Assembly (NCBI RefSeq): GCF_019263705.2
Contig: NZ_JADQDK010000001.1
Span: 1,240,001 to 1,304,000 of the forward strand
Reading direction: 5' to 3'
Length of the DNA: 64,000 nucleotides
Source of the DNA: Pseudonocardia abyssalis
Lineage (GTDB): Bacteria > Actinomycetota > Actinomycetes > Mycobacteriales > Pseudonocardiaceae
Positions 53,932 through 63,428 of the stretch are shown here, piece by piece. The position numbers were made by a program, and so were the translations under genes. The notes beneath the pieces are model-generated. The model saw only the letters and a program-made list of their open reading frames with translations, did not search any database and had not been told where the DNA came from. How positions within the stretch are numbered: the stretch's first letter is position 1; the number at the start of each line of letters is the position of its first letter.

Positions 53932-54363
53932 TCACCGCCGGGCCGAGATCAGCACGAGGACGCCCGCGGCGGCCACCACCAGCGGCCAGAACATCCCGGC
54001 GCCGAAGCCGGGCATCCATTGGCGCAGTATCAGCAGGGCCCCGAGACCGACGAGGGCGGCCCCGACCGTGATCGCCACGTCGTGCCGGTTCGCCCGGGTC
54101 GGCGCACGCTCGGGCTCGTCGTCCGTCGCGTCCGGGATGACGATCCAGGCCAGCAGGTAGGCCAGCACGCCGACGCCGCCGGACAGGGCGAGGGCCACCG
54201 CGGCGATGCGCAGCAGCACGGGGTCGACGTCGAGGTAGCGGGCGATGCCTCCGCACACCCCGCCGACCATGCGGTCGCGGCGGGAGCGGCGCAGCCGCCG
54301 GTCGACGGGTGCGACCGGGCCGGCTGCGGGCGGGTGGGGCGATTCGTCGTGTGGAGCGGTCAC
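53932..54363 (-). CDS. PspC-domain protein
   Basis: The 143-residue protein has RRDRMVGGVCGGIARYLDVDPVLLRI-type PspC sequence (residues 28-55), followed by two or three membrane helices. PspC domains sense envelope stress. GTG at 54363 with GGAGGA upstream. It leads the operon through the toastrack, small membrane and Bpa-like genes. Confidence 0.9.
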   Translation of the reverse strand: MTAPHDESPHPPAAGPVAPVDRRLRRSRRDRMVGGVCGGIARYLDVDPVLLRIAAVALALSGGVGVLAYLLAWIVIPDATDDEPERAPTRANRHDVAITVGAALVGLGALLILRQWMPGFGAGMFWPLVVAAAGVLVLISARR

Positions 54364-54381
54364 GGTTCCTCCTCGGAGCGG

Positions 54382-54894
54382 TCAGGGGGCCTCGACCCGG
54401 GTACGGGCGGGGCCGGGGACGGTGCTCGGCCGGTCCAGCCGGACGGCCGAGGGTGGGGGGAGGGCGGGACCGGTGCACCGCTCCAGCGGGAAGCGGTCCT
54501 CGTCCATGCCGACGACGGCCACCGTGACGGGGGCGGTCCGGGCCACGGCCTCCGACGTCGAACCCGGTCCGGGCCCCGGGTGGCCGTCGGATCCCCGGTG
54601 CCCGACGACCAGCAGCGCGCAGTCGCGCCCGAGGTCGGTCAGGATCTCGACCGGGTCGCCGTCGCGGACGACGGTGCGCACGGCCAGACGGGGCGCCACC
54701 GACCGCGCGAGCTCGCGGGCGTCGTCGACGATGCTCTCGGCGAGCAGCGGCCCGTCCGGCCGGGTCCCGGTGACGTGGGCGATCGTGAGCGGGAGGCCGC
54801 GCCGGCTCGCCTCCGCGGCCGCCCAGGCGACGGCGAGCATCGACGCGGCGGAGCCGTCTGCGCCGGCGACAACGGGCCGGGCCGGACCGGTCAT
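54382..54894 (-). CDS. Universal stress protein with C-terminal extension
   Basis: A 170-residue UspA protein with VVAGADGS at the start and ATP loop GHRGSDGHPGPGPGS. After the usual end (VTVAVV) it carries about 45 extra residues rich in Pro and Arg. It lies just upstream of the PspC gene, same strand. Confidence 0.88.
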   Translation of the reverse strand: MTGPARPVVAGADGSAASMLAVAWAAAEASRRGLPLTIAHVTGTRPDGPLLAESIVDDARELARSVAPRLAVRTVVRDGDPVEILTDLGRDCALLVVGHRGSDGHPGPGPGSTSEAVARTAPVTVAVVGMDEDRFPLERCTGPALPPPSAVRLDRPSTVPGPARTRVEAP

Positions 54895-54935
54895 GGTGCT
54901 CCCTCCGGGCGCTGCCGAGGCGCCGGTCTGCCGCT

Positions 54936-54951
54936 GGGGCCCGGTGGCCCC
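54936..54951 (-). promoter_or_regulatory. Possible DosR-type operator
   Basis: Minus strand GGGGCCACCGGGCCCC, 42 bp before the USP start; similar in spacing to the site at 15388. Confidence 0.35.
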
Positions 54952-55182
54952 GCCCGACCATCGTGGGCGGCCCGGGTCGCGGGCAGCAGGGTCGTCCGGC
55001 CGGGGAGGCCGGGGCCGGTGGGCCCGCGGCGCGGTCCGCCGGACCGGCTCGGCCGGGTGCAAGGGCCGGGCGGCCCCTGCCGGGCGGTCCGTTCGCGCGC
55101 CACGTCGGACCACCCGGCCCGGGCGGCGGGCCGCCGTCGGGGCGTGGGATCGCAGCACGGGAACCGCAGCGGGAGGACGGTC

Positions 55183-55509
55183 GTGACGGAGCAGCGTGGA
55201 CGGAGCTCGGGTGCGGTACGGCCGGTGGTGTCGTCGCTGGTGCTGCTCGCCGTGGCCGGACTACTGGTCGGGTGCGCCGCCGGACCGAATCCGCAGCTCG
55301 TCGCCGTGCCGGAGGCCGCCGGGTTCTGGCTCGGCCTGTGGCACGGCCTGATCCTGCCGGTCACCTTCGTCGTGTCGCTGTTCACCGACGCCGTCAGCGT
55401 CTACGAGGTGCGCAACTCCGGCGGCTGGTACGACTTCGGCTTCGTCGCCGGCGTGGCCGTGGCCTTCTCCGGTCCCGTCTCGAGCGGCCGGGCCGTCCGC
55501 CGCCGCTGA
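55183..55509 (+). CDS. Small lipoprotein, actinobacterial family
   Basis: The 108-residue protein has a lipobox LLVGCAAG after a hydrophobic helix, then GFWLGLWHGLILPVTFVVSL and a Gly/Tyr-rich end (NSGGWYDFGFVAGV). Similar small proteins occur widely in actinomycetes with no known function. GGGAGGA precedes the GTG at 55183. It is overlapped in full antisense over 249 bp by the end of the convergent hydrolase. Confidence 0.75.
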   Translation: MTEQRGRSSGAVRPVVSSLVLLAVAGLLVGCAAGPNPQLVAVPEAAGFWLGLWHGLILPVTFVVSLFTDAVSVYEVRNSGGWYDFGFVAGVAVAFSGPVSSGRAVRRR

Positions 55510-56373
55510 CTCCCCGGGGAGCCCGTCGAGCCACCCGCCCACCAGCCGCGCGACGGTCGCCGGCTCCTGGAGCTGGGGCAGGTGTCCCGCCCCCGGCAGC
55601 TCGACGTAGCGCCACGCCGGGTGCTGCGCGGCCACGGCCCGAGCCGCGGAGACGGGCACCAGCGCGTCCCGGTCGCCGTGCAGGAGCAGGACCGGCACCC
55701 GGACGGCCCGCCGCGCCGTGCGGTACCGGCGCGCCCGCAGCAGGGCCCAGGCCAGCGACCGCGACGCGGAGAGGAACGCCCGGTCCATCCCGGCGACGTC
55801 GAACCGGCCGGCGGCGAGGGCGACCGACCGCTCGACGAGGTCGGGCGGCAACCGGGCCGGGTCGACCCCGCACAGCCGCAGCGTGTCGTGCACGGTCCGG
55901 CGCGGCCCCCGCCTGCGCCGTCGCGCGGCCCGGACGCGCTCGCCGACGCCGGGGACCGCGTGCAGCAGCAGCTCCACCGCCGCGGCCGGGGACCGGAGCA
56001 CCCGCGACGGCGCGGGCAGCGCCGGGTCGAGCAGCACGAGGCCGCGCACCAGTCCGGGGGAGCGGGCCGCGAGCAGCACCGCCACGAGGCCGCCCATCGA
56101 GTTGCCGACGAGCACGACCGGCGGGCGGGTGCGGGTGCGGACGAACGCCTCCAGCACGCCGACGTTGCGGTCGACCGTCGCCGCCCGGCCGCTCGGGGCA
56201 CTGAGCCCGAAGCCGGGCAGGTCCAGGGCGAGGACGTGGCCGTGAGCGGTGAGCCGGGGTGCGAGCAGGTCCCAGTTCAGGTGGGAGCCGCCGAGCCCGT
56301 GCACCAGGACGATGTCGGGGCCCGACCCGCCGAAGTCGACGTGGTGGATCGCGCCGGCCGGCCGCTCAGGCAC
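55261..56373 (-). CDS. Alpha/beta hydrolase with antisense C-terminal run-on
   Basis: Residues 1-280 match the hydrolase at 51421 (LVHGLGGSHLNW, GNSMGG, HGDRDALVP, GAGHLPQL). The family normally ends near residue 280 (about 55,535). Here no stop occurs and the frame runs 90 more codons through the opposite lipoprotein gene to 55261. The tail is low-complexity and probably not functional. Confidence 0.85.
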   Translation of the reverse strand: MPERPAGAIHHVDFGGSGPDIVLVHGLGGSHLNWDLLAPRLTAHGHVLALDLPGFGLSAPSGRAATVDRNVGVLEAFVRTRTRPPVVLVGNSMGGLVAVLLAARSPGLVRGLVLLDPALPAPSRVLRSPAAAVELLLHAVPGVGERVRAARRRRRGPRRTVHDTLRLCGVDPARLPPDLVERSVALAAGRFDVAGMDRAFLSASRSLAWALLRARRYRTARRAVRVPVLLLHGDRDALVPVSAARAVAAQHPAWRYVELPGAGHLPQLQEPATVARLVGGWLDGLPGESAAADGPAARDGTGEGHGHAGDEAEVVPAAGVAHLVDADGVGEQRHDEGDRQDQAVPQAEPEPGGLRHGDELRIRSGGAPDQ

Positions 56374-57526
56374 CGGGGACCGGCCGTTGCGCCGGGGGCC
56401 GGGCGCGGTCCCGCCGCCGGGAGACGACCCGGCCGAGCCCGAAGCACACCCACAGGGCCGCCGCCGCGACCAGGGGCGCCTTCACCTCCGCCGGCAGGTC
56501 GAGCGGGCGCAGCAGCACGGCGAGGCCGATGAGGACCGGGCCCTGCACCACGAACGCGGGGAACGCGGCCCTGGCGAGGGCCGTGGCGCGCGGACCGGCC
56601 CCGAGGCCGTGGTGCCCGGCCAGCCCGACCAGCCACACCGACCCGGCGACCACCAGCACCGCCTCGGCGGCGGCGGTCGCGAGCGCCGCCGCGTTCCAGC
56701 CGCCCAGGTAGGGCCCCGCGTCGCGCGCGACGTCGCGCACCCCCGAGGCGAGTGCCGCGACCGGCAGCAGCACCAGCACGGCGAGCACGGCCACCCCGCA
56801 GCCGCGGCGGATCCGGTCGGGCACCTGCGCCACCCACCCGCGCCGGGCCGCGGCCACCCCGAGGACGAACATGCCCGCGCACTGCGGCCACTGCCACAGG
56901 TGCAGGTCACCGACCTGCCCGCTGCGCGCCGAGAACACCAGCCGGACCACGAACGAGACCAGCGCGACGGCGACGGCGGCGCCGCCCAGGTGCGCCGCGG
57001 TGAGCGGGCGCGGCGCGGCGGCCGGCGGCCCGGACAGGCGGTACCACGCCGCGAACGCCACCGAGTACACCAGCAGCACCAGCGCGAACCAGAGCGAGCC
57101 GGAGTCCAGCAGCGGTTGGCGGTGGGTGAGGACCCAGAGGAAGGACACGTCGCGCCCGGCCGCGGTGTAGGCCAGCCAGACCGAGGCGGGCCAGACGAGC
57201 AGCGCGGACGCGGCCCACGGCAGGCCCAGCCGCAGCATGCGGCTGCGCACGTAGGCGCCCGCGCCGTGCCGGGCGAGCGCCGACTCGGTGAGCAGCCCGG
57301 AGACGAAGAAGAACACGCCGATCACGAACAGGCCCGTCGGGCCGAGCAGCGCGACCAGCACCAGCTCGGCCGCGGGGGTGAACGTCACCTCGTGGACCTC
57401 GTCGTAGGCCCAGCCGCCCACGGCCGAGTAACCCATCAGGGCGTGCCCGGCGATGACCCAGGCCACCAGTACCGTGCGCAGTGCGTCCAGGTGCGTGGCG
57501 TGGGGTCGCGTGTCGTGGTGCAGCAC
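56366..57526 (-). CDS. Acyltransferase-3 family membrane protein
   Basis: The 386-residue protein has about ten helices and the acyltransferase-3 opening HLDALRTVLVAWVIAGHA with FFFVSGLLTE. The conserved R of the loop is in RSRMLRLGLPW. Such enzymes acylate exported glycans or lipids. GTG at 57526; its stop overlaps the hydrolase start by 8 bp. A decayed relative lies at 44890-45343. Confidence 0.9.
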   Translation of the reverse strand: MLHHDTRPHATHLDALRTVLVAWVIAGHALMGYSAVGGWAYDEVHEVTFTPAAELVLVALLGPTGLFVIGVFFFVSGLLTESALARHGAGAYVRSRMLRLGLPWAASALLVWPASVWLAYTAAGRDVSFLWVLTHRQPLLDSGSLWFALVLLVYSVAFAAWYRLSGPPAAAPRPLTAAHLGGAAVAVALVSFVVRLVFSARSGQVGDLHLWQWPQCAGMFVLGVAAARRGWVAQVPDRIRRGCGVAVLAVLVLLPVAALASGVRDVARDAGPYLGGWNAAALATAAAEAVLVVAGSVWLVGLAGHHGLGAGPRATALARAAFPAFVVQGPVLIGLAVLLRPLDLPAEVKAPLVAAAALWVCFGLGRVVSRRRDRARPPAQRPVPGA

Positions 57527-57624
57527 CCGGCCAGCCTCCGCGGCGCGTCGACGGTGATCCAGGGTCGGTGGACCCGACCGGGCACGTCCGGAGAGCCCGG
57601 GACGACCGGCCGCAGGGGAACCGC

Positions 57625-58227
57625 TCACGGGTGGCCGGGGACGACCAGCACCGGACACGGCGCGTGGCACAGGGCGCTGCGGACGACCGGGCCGAAGGGC
57701 TGCAGCGGGTCGCGGCGGGCACAGCCCAGTACGAGCAGGCCCGCGCCGAGGTCCGCACCGACCTCCGCGCCGACGATCTCGTGCGGCCACCGGCGCACCA
57801 GGCGGACCTCGACCGGGATCCCCGTGCGGCCGAGCACGTCGGCGGACTCGTCGAGCAGGCGCAGTCCGTGCCGTACGGCCTCGCCCAGCCCCACGCTGCG
57901 CTCCCCGAACGACAGCGGCACGGCGTGCACCGCGAGCACGCTGCCGTCCAGGTGGCCGGCCGCCTCCGCGGCGGCGGCGAGCACCGGGCCGTCGGCGGGC
58001 AGGTCACGCACGGCCGCGACGACGACGGGGCGCGTGGGCTGCTCCTGGTGGCCGCGGGCCACGAGCAGTGCCCCGCCACCGGCGAGTGCGGCCGCCTGCC
58101 GGCCGGGTTCCGGGGCTCCGCGGAGCGGGACCCCGCAGCGTCGGCACCACCGTCGGACCCAGGCGGGCACCCCGGCCGGGCCGCTCGTCACGGTGAGCGC
58201 GCCCAGGGTGCTCGTCGTGGTCGCCAT
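57625..58227 (-). CDS. Universal stress-like protein with Cys-rich N-terminus
   Basis: The 200-residue protein has a leader with VRRWCRRCGVP (two Cys) and a UspA-like fold from about residue 55. The fold is recognisable by APCPVLVVPG at the end, but the glycine-rich ATP loop is replaced by GCARRDPLQPFGPVVRS. ATP binding is therefore doubtful. ATG 58227. Confidence 0.78.
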   Translation of the reverse strand: MATTTSTLGALTVTSGPAGVPAWVRRWCRRCGVPLRGAPEPGRQAAALAGGGALLVARGHQEQPTRPVVVAAVRDLPADGPVLAAAAEAAGHLDGSVLAVHAVPLSFGERSVGLGEAVRHGLRLLDESADVLGRTGIPVEVRLVRRWPHEIVGAEVGADLGAGLLVLGCARRDPLQPFGPVVRSALCHAPCPVLVVPGHP

Positions 58228-58234
58228 GTGACGG

Positions 58235-58597
58235 TCAGCTCCGCGGACGGGCGAACGCGCGGACCGCCAGCGCACCGGCGACCAGCACCACTGCGACGGC
58301 GCTGACCAGGCGGTTCACATCGAGCGCAGGGAGCCACCTGGCCTCCCCGTCGCGCAGCACGACCACGCCGCAGGGGTGGCCGGTCCAGCCGAGCCCGCCG
58401 CCCGATCCCTCGCCGGACGGCCGGGCCGGGGCCGTCTCCCCGTCGGCGCGGACCTCGCGTCCCTCACCGCCGCCCGCGCCGCCGCCGACGTGGGACACCG
58501 GGATGACCGTGACCCCGTCCACCGTCACCGGCTCGCCGAACACCCGGTTCACCCGCAGTGCGCTCTCGACCCGTTCCACCAGCGCCGTCGTGTCCAT
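58235..58597 (-). CDS. GerW/YtfJ-family protein
   Basis: The 120-residue protein has VFGEPVTVDGVTVIPVSHV, a Gly/Glu-rich middle with GSGGGLG, and GVVVLRDGEARWLPALDVN, followed by a hydrophobic C-terminal helix. This is the YtfJ/GerW (sporulation-protein) signature. In non-spore actinomycetes its role is unknown. It is upstream of the USP at 57625, 7 bp apart. Confidence 0.85.
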   Translation of the reverse strand: MDTTALVERVESALRVNRVFGEPVTVDGVTVIPVSHVGGGAGGGEGREVRADGETAPARPSGEGSGGGLGWTGHPCGVVVLRDGEARWLPALDVNRLVSAVAVVLVAGALAVRAFARPRS

Positions 58598-58656
58598 GAC
58601 CTCGTCCCTCCGTCGACCCGGAACCGAGCGTGCCGCGGCGCCGACCGGAGCCGGAA

Positions 58657-58670
58657 GGGCCGGAGGTCCC
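58657..58670 (-). promoter_or_regulatory. Strong putative DosR/DevR-type operator
   Basis: Minus strand GGGACCTCCGGCCC, 60 bp before the GerW-like start (58597) and 143 bp before the divergent GNAT-ACD gene. Confidence 0.58.
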
Positions 58671-58812
58671 GGTGTGCCCGGCGGGGGGCTCTGCCGGGCG
58701 CAGGACACCGCGACCGCGACGGGACTCCGGAGTCGATCCGAGGTCGACGGTCCCCCCCGACCGGGTCGGTCGGCCCTGCCGCCTGCGCGATCGCGCCGGG
58801 TGGAGTGGGGGT

Positions 58813-61497
58813 ATGACCGGACCGGCCGAGCGCCGCGCCCTGCTCGCCGACGGCGCGAACGTCGCGATCCGCCGGCTGGACGCGACCGACCACCACGCCG
58901 TCGAGGCCCTGCACCGCGACCTCCCGCGCGACGACCACTACCTGCGCTTCTTCACCGCCTCCCGGGTGGGCGACGGGCAGGTGGCCGACGTCGTCGTCGC
59001 CGGGGACGCGACCGCCGTCGGCGCCTTCCGCGGTGACCGGCTGGTCGGTGTGGCGCACTACCGCCGGGAGCCGGACGGTGTCGCGCCCGAGGTCGCGGTG
59101 GCCGTCGCGCACCACGAGCAGCACCGCGGTGTCGCGTCGCTGCTGTTGGAGCACCTGGTGTCCGCGGCCAGGGCGCAGGGCGTCGACCGGCTCGTCGCCG
59201 ACGTCCTCGCGGTCAACGACGACATGCTCCGTGTGCTGCGCGACAGCGGGCTGCCGATGCACACCGAGCGGGACGGGGACGTGTGCCGGGTCGAGCTCGA
59301 CCTGCCGTGCTCGACGGAGTCCGGGCCGGACGTCGAGCGCTACCTGGACGCCGTGTCCGAGCGCGCGTCCCGCGCCGATGTGGCCAGCCTGCACCCGCTG
59401 CTGGCGCCGCGGTCGGTCGTCGTGATCGGGGCCGGGCGCCGGGCGGGGTCCGTCGGACGCCTCGTGCTGCGCCGGATCGTCGAGAGCGCCTTCACCGGCC
59501 CGGTGTTCGCCGTCAACCCGCACTCCGCCGCCGTGGCGGGCGTGCCGTGCGTGCCCCGGGTCGCGGACCTGCCGCGGGACGTCGACCTGGCCGTCCTCTG
59601 CGTGCCGGCCGCCGCCGTCCCCGAGGTCGCCGAGCAGTGCGGGCTCCGCGGCGTGCGCGCCCTGCTGGTGATCACCGCGGGCGTCACCGACGACGCCGTG
59701 CTCGCCGGGCGCCTCGCCGACACGGTCGCACGGCACGGCATGCGGATGGTCGGCCCCAACTGCCTCGGCCTGGTCAACACCGACCCGGCCGTGCGGCTGC
59801 AGGCGAGCTTCGCCGCACCCCTGACCGCCGGGCCGATCGGGCTGGCCGTCCAGTCGGGCGGGGTGCTGATCGCGCTGGCCACCGCGCTGGACCGGCTCGG
59901 GCTGGGCGTCTCGACGGCGGTGTCCACCGGCGACAGCGCGGACGTCAACGCCGACGACCTGCTCCTGTGGTGGTCCGCGGACGGGCGCACCCGTGCCGCA
60001 GTGCTCTACGTGGAGTCGATGCGGCGCCCCCGCCAGTTCTCCCGGCTCGCCCGCAGGCTGGCCCGGCGCACACCGGTGCTGACCGTCCGGTCGGGCAGCT
60101 CGGACGCCGGTCGGCGGGCGGCCGCGTCGCACAGCGCAGCGACCGCGACTCCCCGCGTCGTACGGGATGCGCTCTTCGCCCAGGCCGGGGTGCTGGCCGT
60201 CGACGACCTCACCGATCTGGTGGGCCTCCTCGCGCTGCTGCAGGCGCAGCCCCTGCCCACCGGTCCGCGGGTCGCGGTGGTGAGCAACGCGGGCGGGGCG
60301 GGGGTGCTCGCCGCCGACGCGTGCGCCCGCCACGGCCTCGACGTCGTTCCGCTCGGGGAACCGACCCGCGCCGTGCTGGGCGGGATGCTGCCGCACACGG
60401 CCGCGGTGACCAATCCGGTCGACACCACGGCCACCGTGGCGCCCGGAACGTTCGGCCGCGTCATCGAGGCGGTGCTCGCCGACCCCGCGGTCGACGCGGT
60501 CGTCGCGATCTCGGCCGGTACCGCGCTCGGGGATCCGCTCGACGGTCTCGGCGCCGTGCTGGACGGCCGTCCGGCCCGCCCCGTCGTCGCGGTCCGGCTG
60601 GGGCAGGCCGAGGCCGTGGCCCGGCCGCACCCGGACGGCCCGCGCCCCGCCGCGTGGACCCCCTCGTTCGCCGATCCCTCCACCGCCGTGCGGGCGCTGG
60701 CCGGCGCGGTGCAGCGGGCGCGGTGGCTGGGTCGCCGCCACGCCCCGGCCCCGGTGCCGTCCGGGGTCGACCCCGGGCGGGCCCGCGAGATCGTGGACGC
60801 GGTGCTGGCCGACAACCCGGACGGCGGTTGGCTCGACCCGGCACGCGCGGTCGAGCTCGCCCGCGCGGCCGGGCTGCCGCTCGTCCCGACGGCCGTGGTG
60901 CACACCTCCGAGGAGGCGGTGCGCCGCTGGGAGGCGTACGGCACGCCGGTGGCGCTGAAAGCGGACGTGGCGGGCGTCGTGCACAAGAGCCGGGCCGGGG
61001 CCGTGCGACTGGGCCTGGACTCGCCGCGGAGCATCCGGGTCGGGATGGCCCGATTCCAGGAGGACTTCACCGACCGGCTGCGCGGCGTCGTCGTGCAGCC
61101 GATGGCGGCGCCGGGCCTGGAGCTGCTGGTCGGGGTCACCAGCGACCCGCTGTGCGGTCCGCTGGTGACGCTGGGGCTCGGCGGAACCACCACCGACCTC
61201 GTCGACGACCGCGCGCACTGCCTGGTGCCGGCGACGGCCGCCGACCTCGACGAGATGCTCGGCGGGCTCCACGCGGCGAGCGGCCTGCTCGACCGCGGCG
61301 ACGCCGCCGAGCTGCGCCGGGCCGCCGGTGACGCCGTCACGCGGATGGCCTGGCTCGCCGAGCAGCTGCCCGAGCTGGCCGAGGCGGAGATCAACCCGCT
61401 GGTATGGGCGGCGGGCGCGGCGCACGCGGTCGACCTGCGGGCCCGGGTCGTTGCCACAGCACCCGAGGATCCCTACCTGCGTGCGCTCCCGACGTGA
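58813..61497 (+). CDS. GNAT-fused ADP-forming acyl-CoA synthetase
   Basis: The 894-residue protein joins a GNAT acetyltransferase domain (residues 15-165, HHEQHRGVASLLLEHL) to a CoA-binding domain, a succinyl-CoA-ligase-like flavodoxin domain and a C-terminal ATP-grasp domain (LVPTAVVHTSEEAV, ALKADVAGVVHKS). Conserved His is present in AASHSAAT. Such fusions in other bacteria (Pat) acetylate AMP-forming acetyl-CoA synthetases, so a link with the synthetase at 35289 is possible. ATG at 58813 lies after GGAGTGGGGG. Confidence 0.88.
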   Translation: MTGPAERRALLADGANVAIRRLDATDHHAVEALHRDLPRDDHYLRFFTASRVGDGQVADVVVAGDATAVGAFRGDRLVGVAHYRREPDGVAPEVAVAVAHHEQHRGVASLLLEHLVSAARAQGVDRLVADVLAVNDDMLRVLRDSGLPMHTERDGDVCRVELDLPCSTESGPDVERYLDAVSERASRADVASLHPLLAPRSVVVIGAGRRAGSVGRLVLRRIVESAFTGPVFAVNPHSAAVAGVPCVPRVADLPRDVDLAVLCVPAAAVPEVAEQCGLRGVRALLVITAGVTDDAVLAGRLADTVARHGMRMVGPNCLGLVNTDPAVRLQASFAAPLTAGPIGLAVQSGGVLIALATALDRLGLGVSTAVSTGDSADVNADDLLLWWSADGRTRAAVLYVESMRRPRQFSRLARRLARRTPVLTVRSGSSDAGRRAAASHSAATATPRVVRDALFAQAGVLAVDDLTDLVGLLALLQAQPLPTGPRVAVVSNAGGAGVLAADACARHGLDVVPLGEPTRAVLGGMLPHTAAVTNPVDTTATVAPGTFGRVIEAVLADPAVDAVVAISAGTALGDPLDGLGAVLDGRPARPVVAVRLGQAEAVARPHPDGPRPAAWTPSFADPSTAVRALAGAVQRARWLGRRHAPAPVPSGVDPGRAREIVDAVLADNPDGGWLDPARAVELARAAGLPLVPTAVVHTSEEAVRRWEAYGTPVALKADVAGVVHKSRAGAVRLGLDSPRSIRVGMARFQEDFTDRLRGVVVQPMAAPGLELLVGVTSDPLCGPLVTLGLGGTTTDLVDDRAHCLVPATAADLDEMLGGLHAASGLLDRGDAAELRRAAGDAVTRMAWLAEQLPELAEAEINPLVWAAGAAHAVDLRARVVATAPEDPYLRALPT

Positions 61498-61718
61498 GAC
61501 GCGGCGCCCCGGACGGGATCGAGGACACGGCTGTCGACCAGCACCGCAACCTGATCGGCATGCTCTGCACCTCCGTACCCAGCCTCGCCACACCGGGCGT
61601 CCGGGGCCACGGGCCGTCGCCCTCCCGGGCGGGCCGTTCTGCGGGGCATCGGTGGGTCGTGCGGCCCGGTGCGGGCGGAGACGGAGGTGGCGGGCGGTGT
61701 CCCCGGTCCGCCCGAGCC

Positions 61719-61732
61719 GGGACCTTCGGTAC
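61719..61732 (+). promoter_or_regulatory. Putative DosR-type operator
   Basis: GGGACCTTCGGTAC, 114 bp before the USP at 61833. The surrounding 335-bp stretch 61498-61832 holds no gene I can support. Confidence 0.45.
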
Positions 61733-61832
61733 TGGCCGTGACGTCCCGTACCGCGGAACCGTCACACCAGGACGCACGCCGCACCGGCCCGGAGCCGGGG
61801 TACGCCGGTTGCTGCGCGGGACGAGGAGGAGC

Positions 61833-62309
61833 GTGGACAGCGTGGGTGAACGCATCGTGGTGGGCATGGACGGCTCCGCAGGGGCCCGGGCCGCGCTGGC
61901 CCGTGCTGTGCGCGAAGCCGCACGGCGCGAGGGTCGCGTGGAAGTGGTGGCGGCCTACGCGGCGACACCGGGCGCAGCGGTGCCGGACCGTGCGCAGGCG
62001 GGCACGTCACCGGTCGACCTGCGCAGCGCCGTGCTCGCCGGTGCCCGGCGGGTCGTGGACGAGGTGGTGGGTGGCATGGACCCGCCCGCCCGGCTGGTCC
62101 CGCTCGACGTCGACGCCGTGGCCGGTGAGGCGGCACACGCCCTCGTCGTCCGGTCGCGGGGGGCGGTGATGCTGGTGGTCGGCCACGACGGGCGCGGCCG
62201 TATGGAGGACCTTCCGGTCGGTTCGGTCGCCCAGCGCTGCCTGCGTGATGCGACGTGCCCGGTGGTCGTCGTCCCGGCCGGGGCCGACCCGCGATCCGAC
62301 CCCGGGTGA
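61833..62309 (+). CDS. Single-domain universal stress protein
   Basis: The 158-residue protein opens ERIVVGMDGSAGARAAL and ends TCPVVVVPAG with ATP loop GHDGRGRMEDLPVGS, which has the right spacing. GAGGAGG precedes the GTG at 61833. Confidence 0.9.
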   Translation: MDSVGERIVVGMDGSAGARAALARAVREAARREGRVEVVAAYAATPGAAVPDRAQAGTSPVDLRSAVLAGARRVVDEVVGGMDPPARLVPLDVDAVAGEAAHALVVRSRGAVMLVVGHDGRGRMEDLPVGSVAQRCLRDATCPVVVVPAGADPRSDPG

Positions 62310-62421
62310 CGGCCGCCGGAGACGCCCGACGGCACCGGACCGACCACCGCTGCGAGCTCCGTGGACCTGGCCGCCGGTTCGCGGCCGTCCGGCGCCCCGG
62401 GGAGCCGCATCCCGCGGTTCC

Positions 62422-63426
62422 TCAGGACCGGCGGGACGGTTCGTTCATGATCAGGTCGGCGACGGGGAGCCGTGGCGTCGCCATGACGGGCCAGCCACGG
62501 CCGATGCGCAGCACGACCTGCGGTGGGCGGGTCGCACCGATGAGCATGCGCAGCTGGTCGCGGGGGCCGGGCACCTCGACGATCTGCGAGAGGAACGACA
62601 CGGCGAGCCCGTCGGCTGTGGCGGCGAGCAGGACCCGCTGCAGAGCCTGGCCGGCCTGCACCTCGGCCCGTTGTCCGCTGAGGTGGGAGGTGAGGACGGC
62701 GATGATCGGGTCCTGCTCGAAGTCCTTGCCGGGTACCCGGTCGGGTGCGGAGCCCGCGCTGAAGTCACGCAGGACCCAGCGGTCCTGCGGGGCGGGCTGG
62801 GGGCCGCCCGACGAGGCGGGGACGCCGTCGCGTCGATCGGGCCCGGTTCCCGTCCAGCTCTCCAGCTCGTCGGTGAACGCGGGGTCGGCGACCTGCTGCT
62901 GATGGGCGAGGACGGCGAGCCGCCGCACCTGGGCGCGGTCACCGGCACTGTCGACGACGTGCAGCCACGCTCCCTCGTCGAGGGCGGCGCGGCGCAGGGC
63001 GTACAGCTCCTGCTGGGTGACCGCGGCGTCGGTGAACGGATGGCGGTTGGTGCGCCGCAGCGGGACGGCTCGCAGCAGACGCTGCTGCTCCGGTGTGGCG
63101 GCCCGCGTGCCTCCATGGCGGACGGCGGCGATCAGGTCCGGCTGGGCCGGATCGGGGAACAGGGTCACGATCGGCCGGACATGCTGGCCGTGCAGGGCGA
63201 GGCGGAGGGTGAACAGGGCGGCCCCACAGGCGATGCGCTGCTCCCGGTCGTCGGGATCGACGGCCGGGAGACGACGCCGCGGATCCGCGTGCAGCTCGAT
63301 GACGTCCGTGCGCAACCGGAACAGCCAGGGCTGCGCGTTGTGCAGGGACGGGGCTCGCCCCGCCGTCGCGAGGACGTGCTCGACCTGCTCACCGGTGAGG
63401 CCGAGGGTCGAGGGGATGTCGGTCAT
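62422..63426 (-). CDS. Acg-family nitroreductase
   Basis: The 334-residue protein has APSLHNAQPWLF, IACGAALFTLRLAL and RRTNRHPFTD, typical of Acg/Rv3131. It is the more divergent copy, closest in style to standard actinobacterial members. ATG 63426 ahead of TDIPSTLG. Divergent from the partial kinase at 63621. Confidence 0.92.
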   Translation of the reverse strand: MTDIPSTLGLTGEQVEHVLATAGRAPSLHNAQPWLFRLRTDVIELHADPRRRLPAVDPDDREQRIACGAALFTLRLALHGQHVRPIVTLFPDPAQPDLIAAVRHGGTRAATPEQQRLLRAVPLRRTNRHPFTDAAVTQQELYALRRAALDEGAWLHVVDSAGDRAQVRRLAVLAHQQQVADPAFTDELESWTGTGPDRRDGVPASSGGPQPAPQDRWVLRDFSAGSAPDRVPGKDFEQDPIIAVLTSHLSGQRAEVQAGQALQRVLLAATADGLAVSFLSQIVEVPGPRDQLRMLIGATRPPQVVLRIGRGWPVMATPRLPVADLIMNEPSRRS

Positions 63427-63428
63427 GA

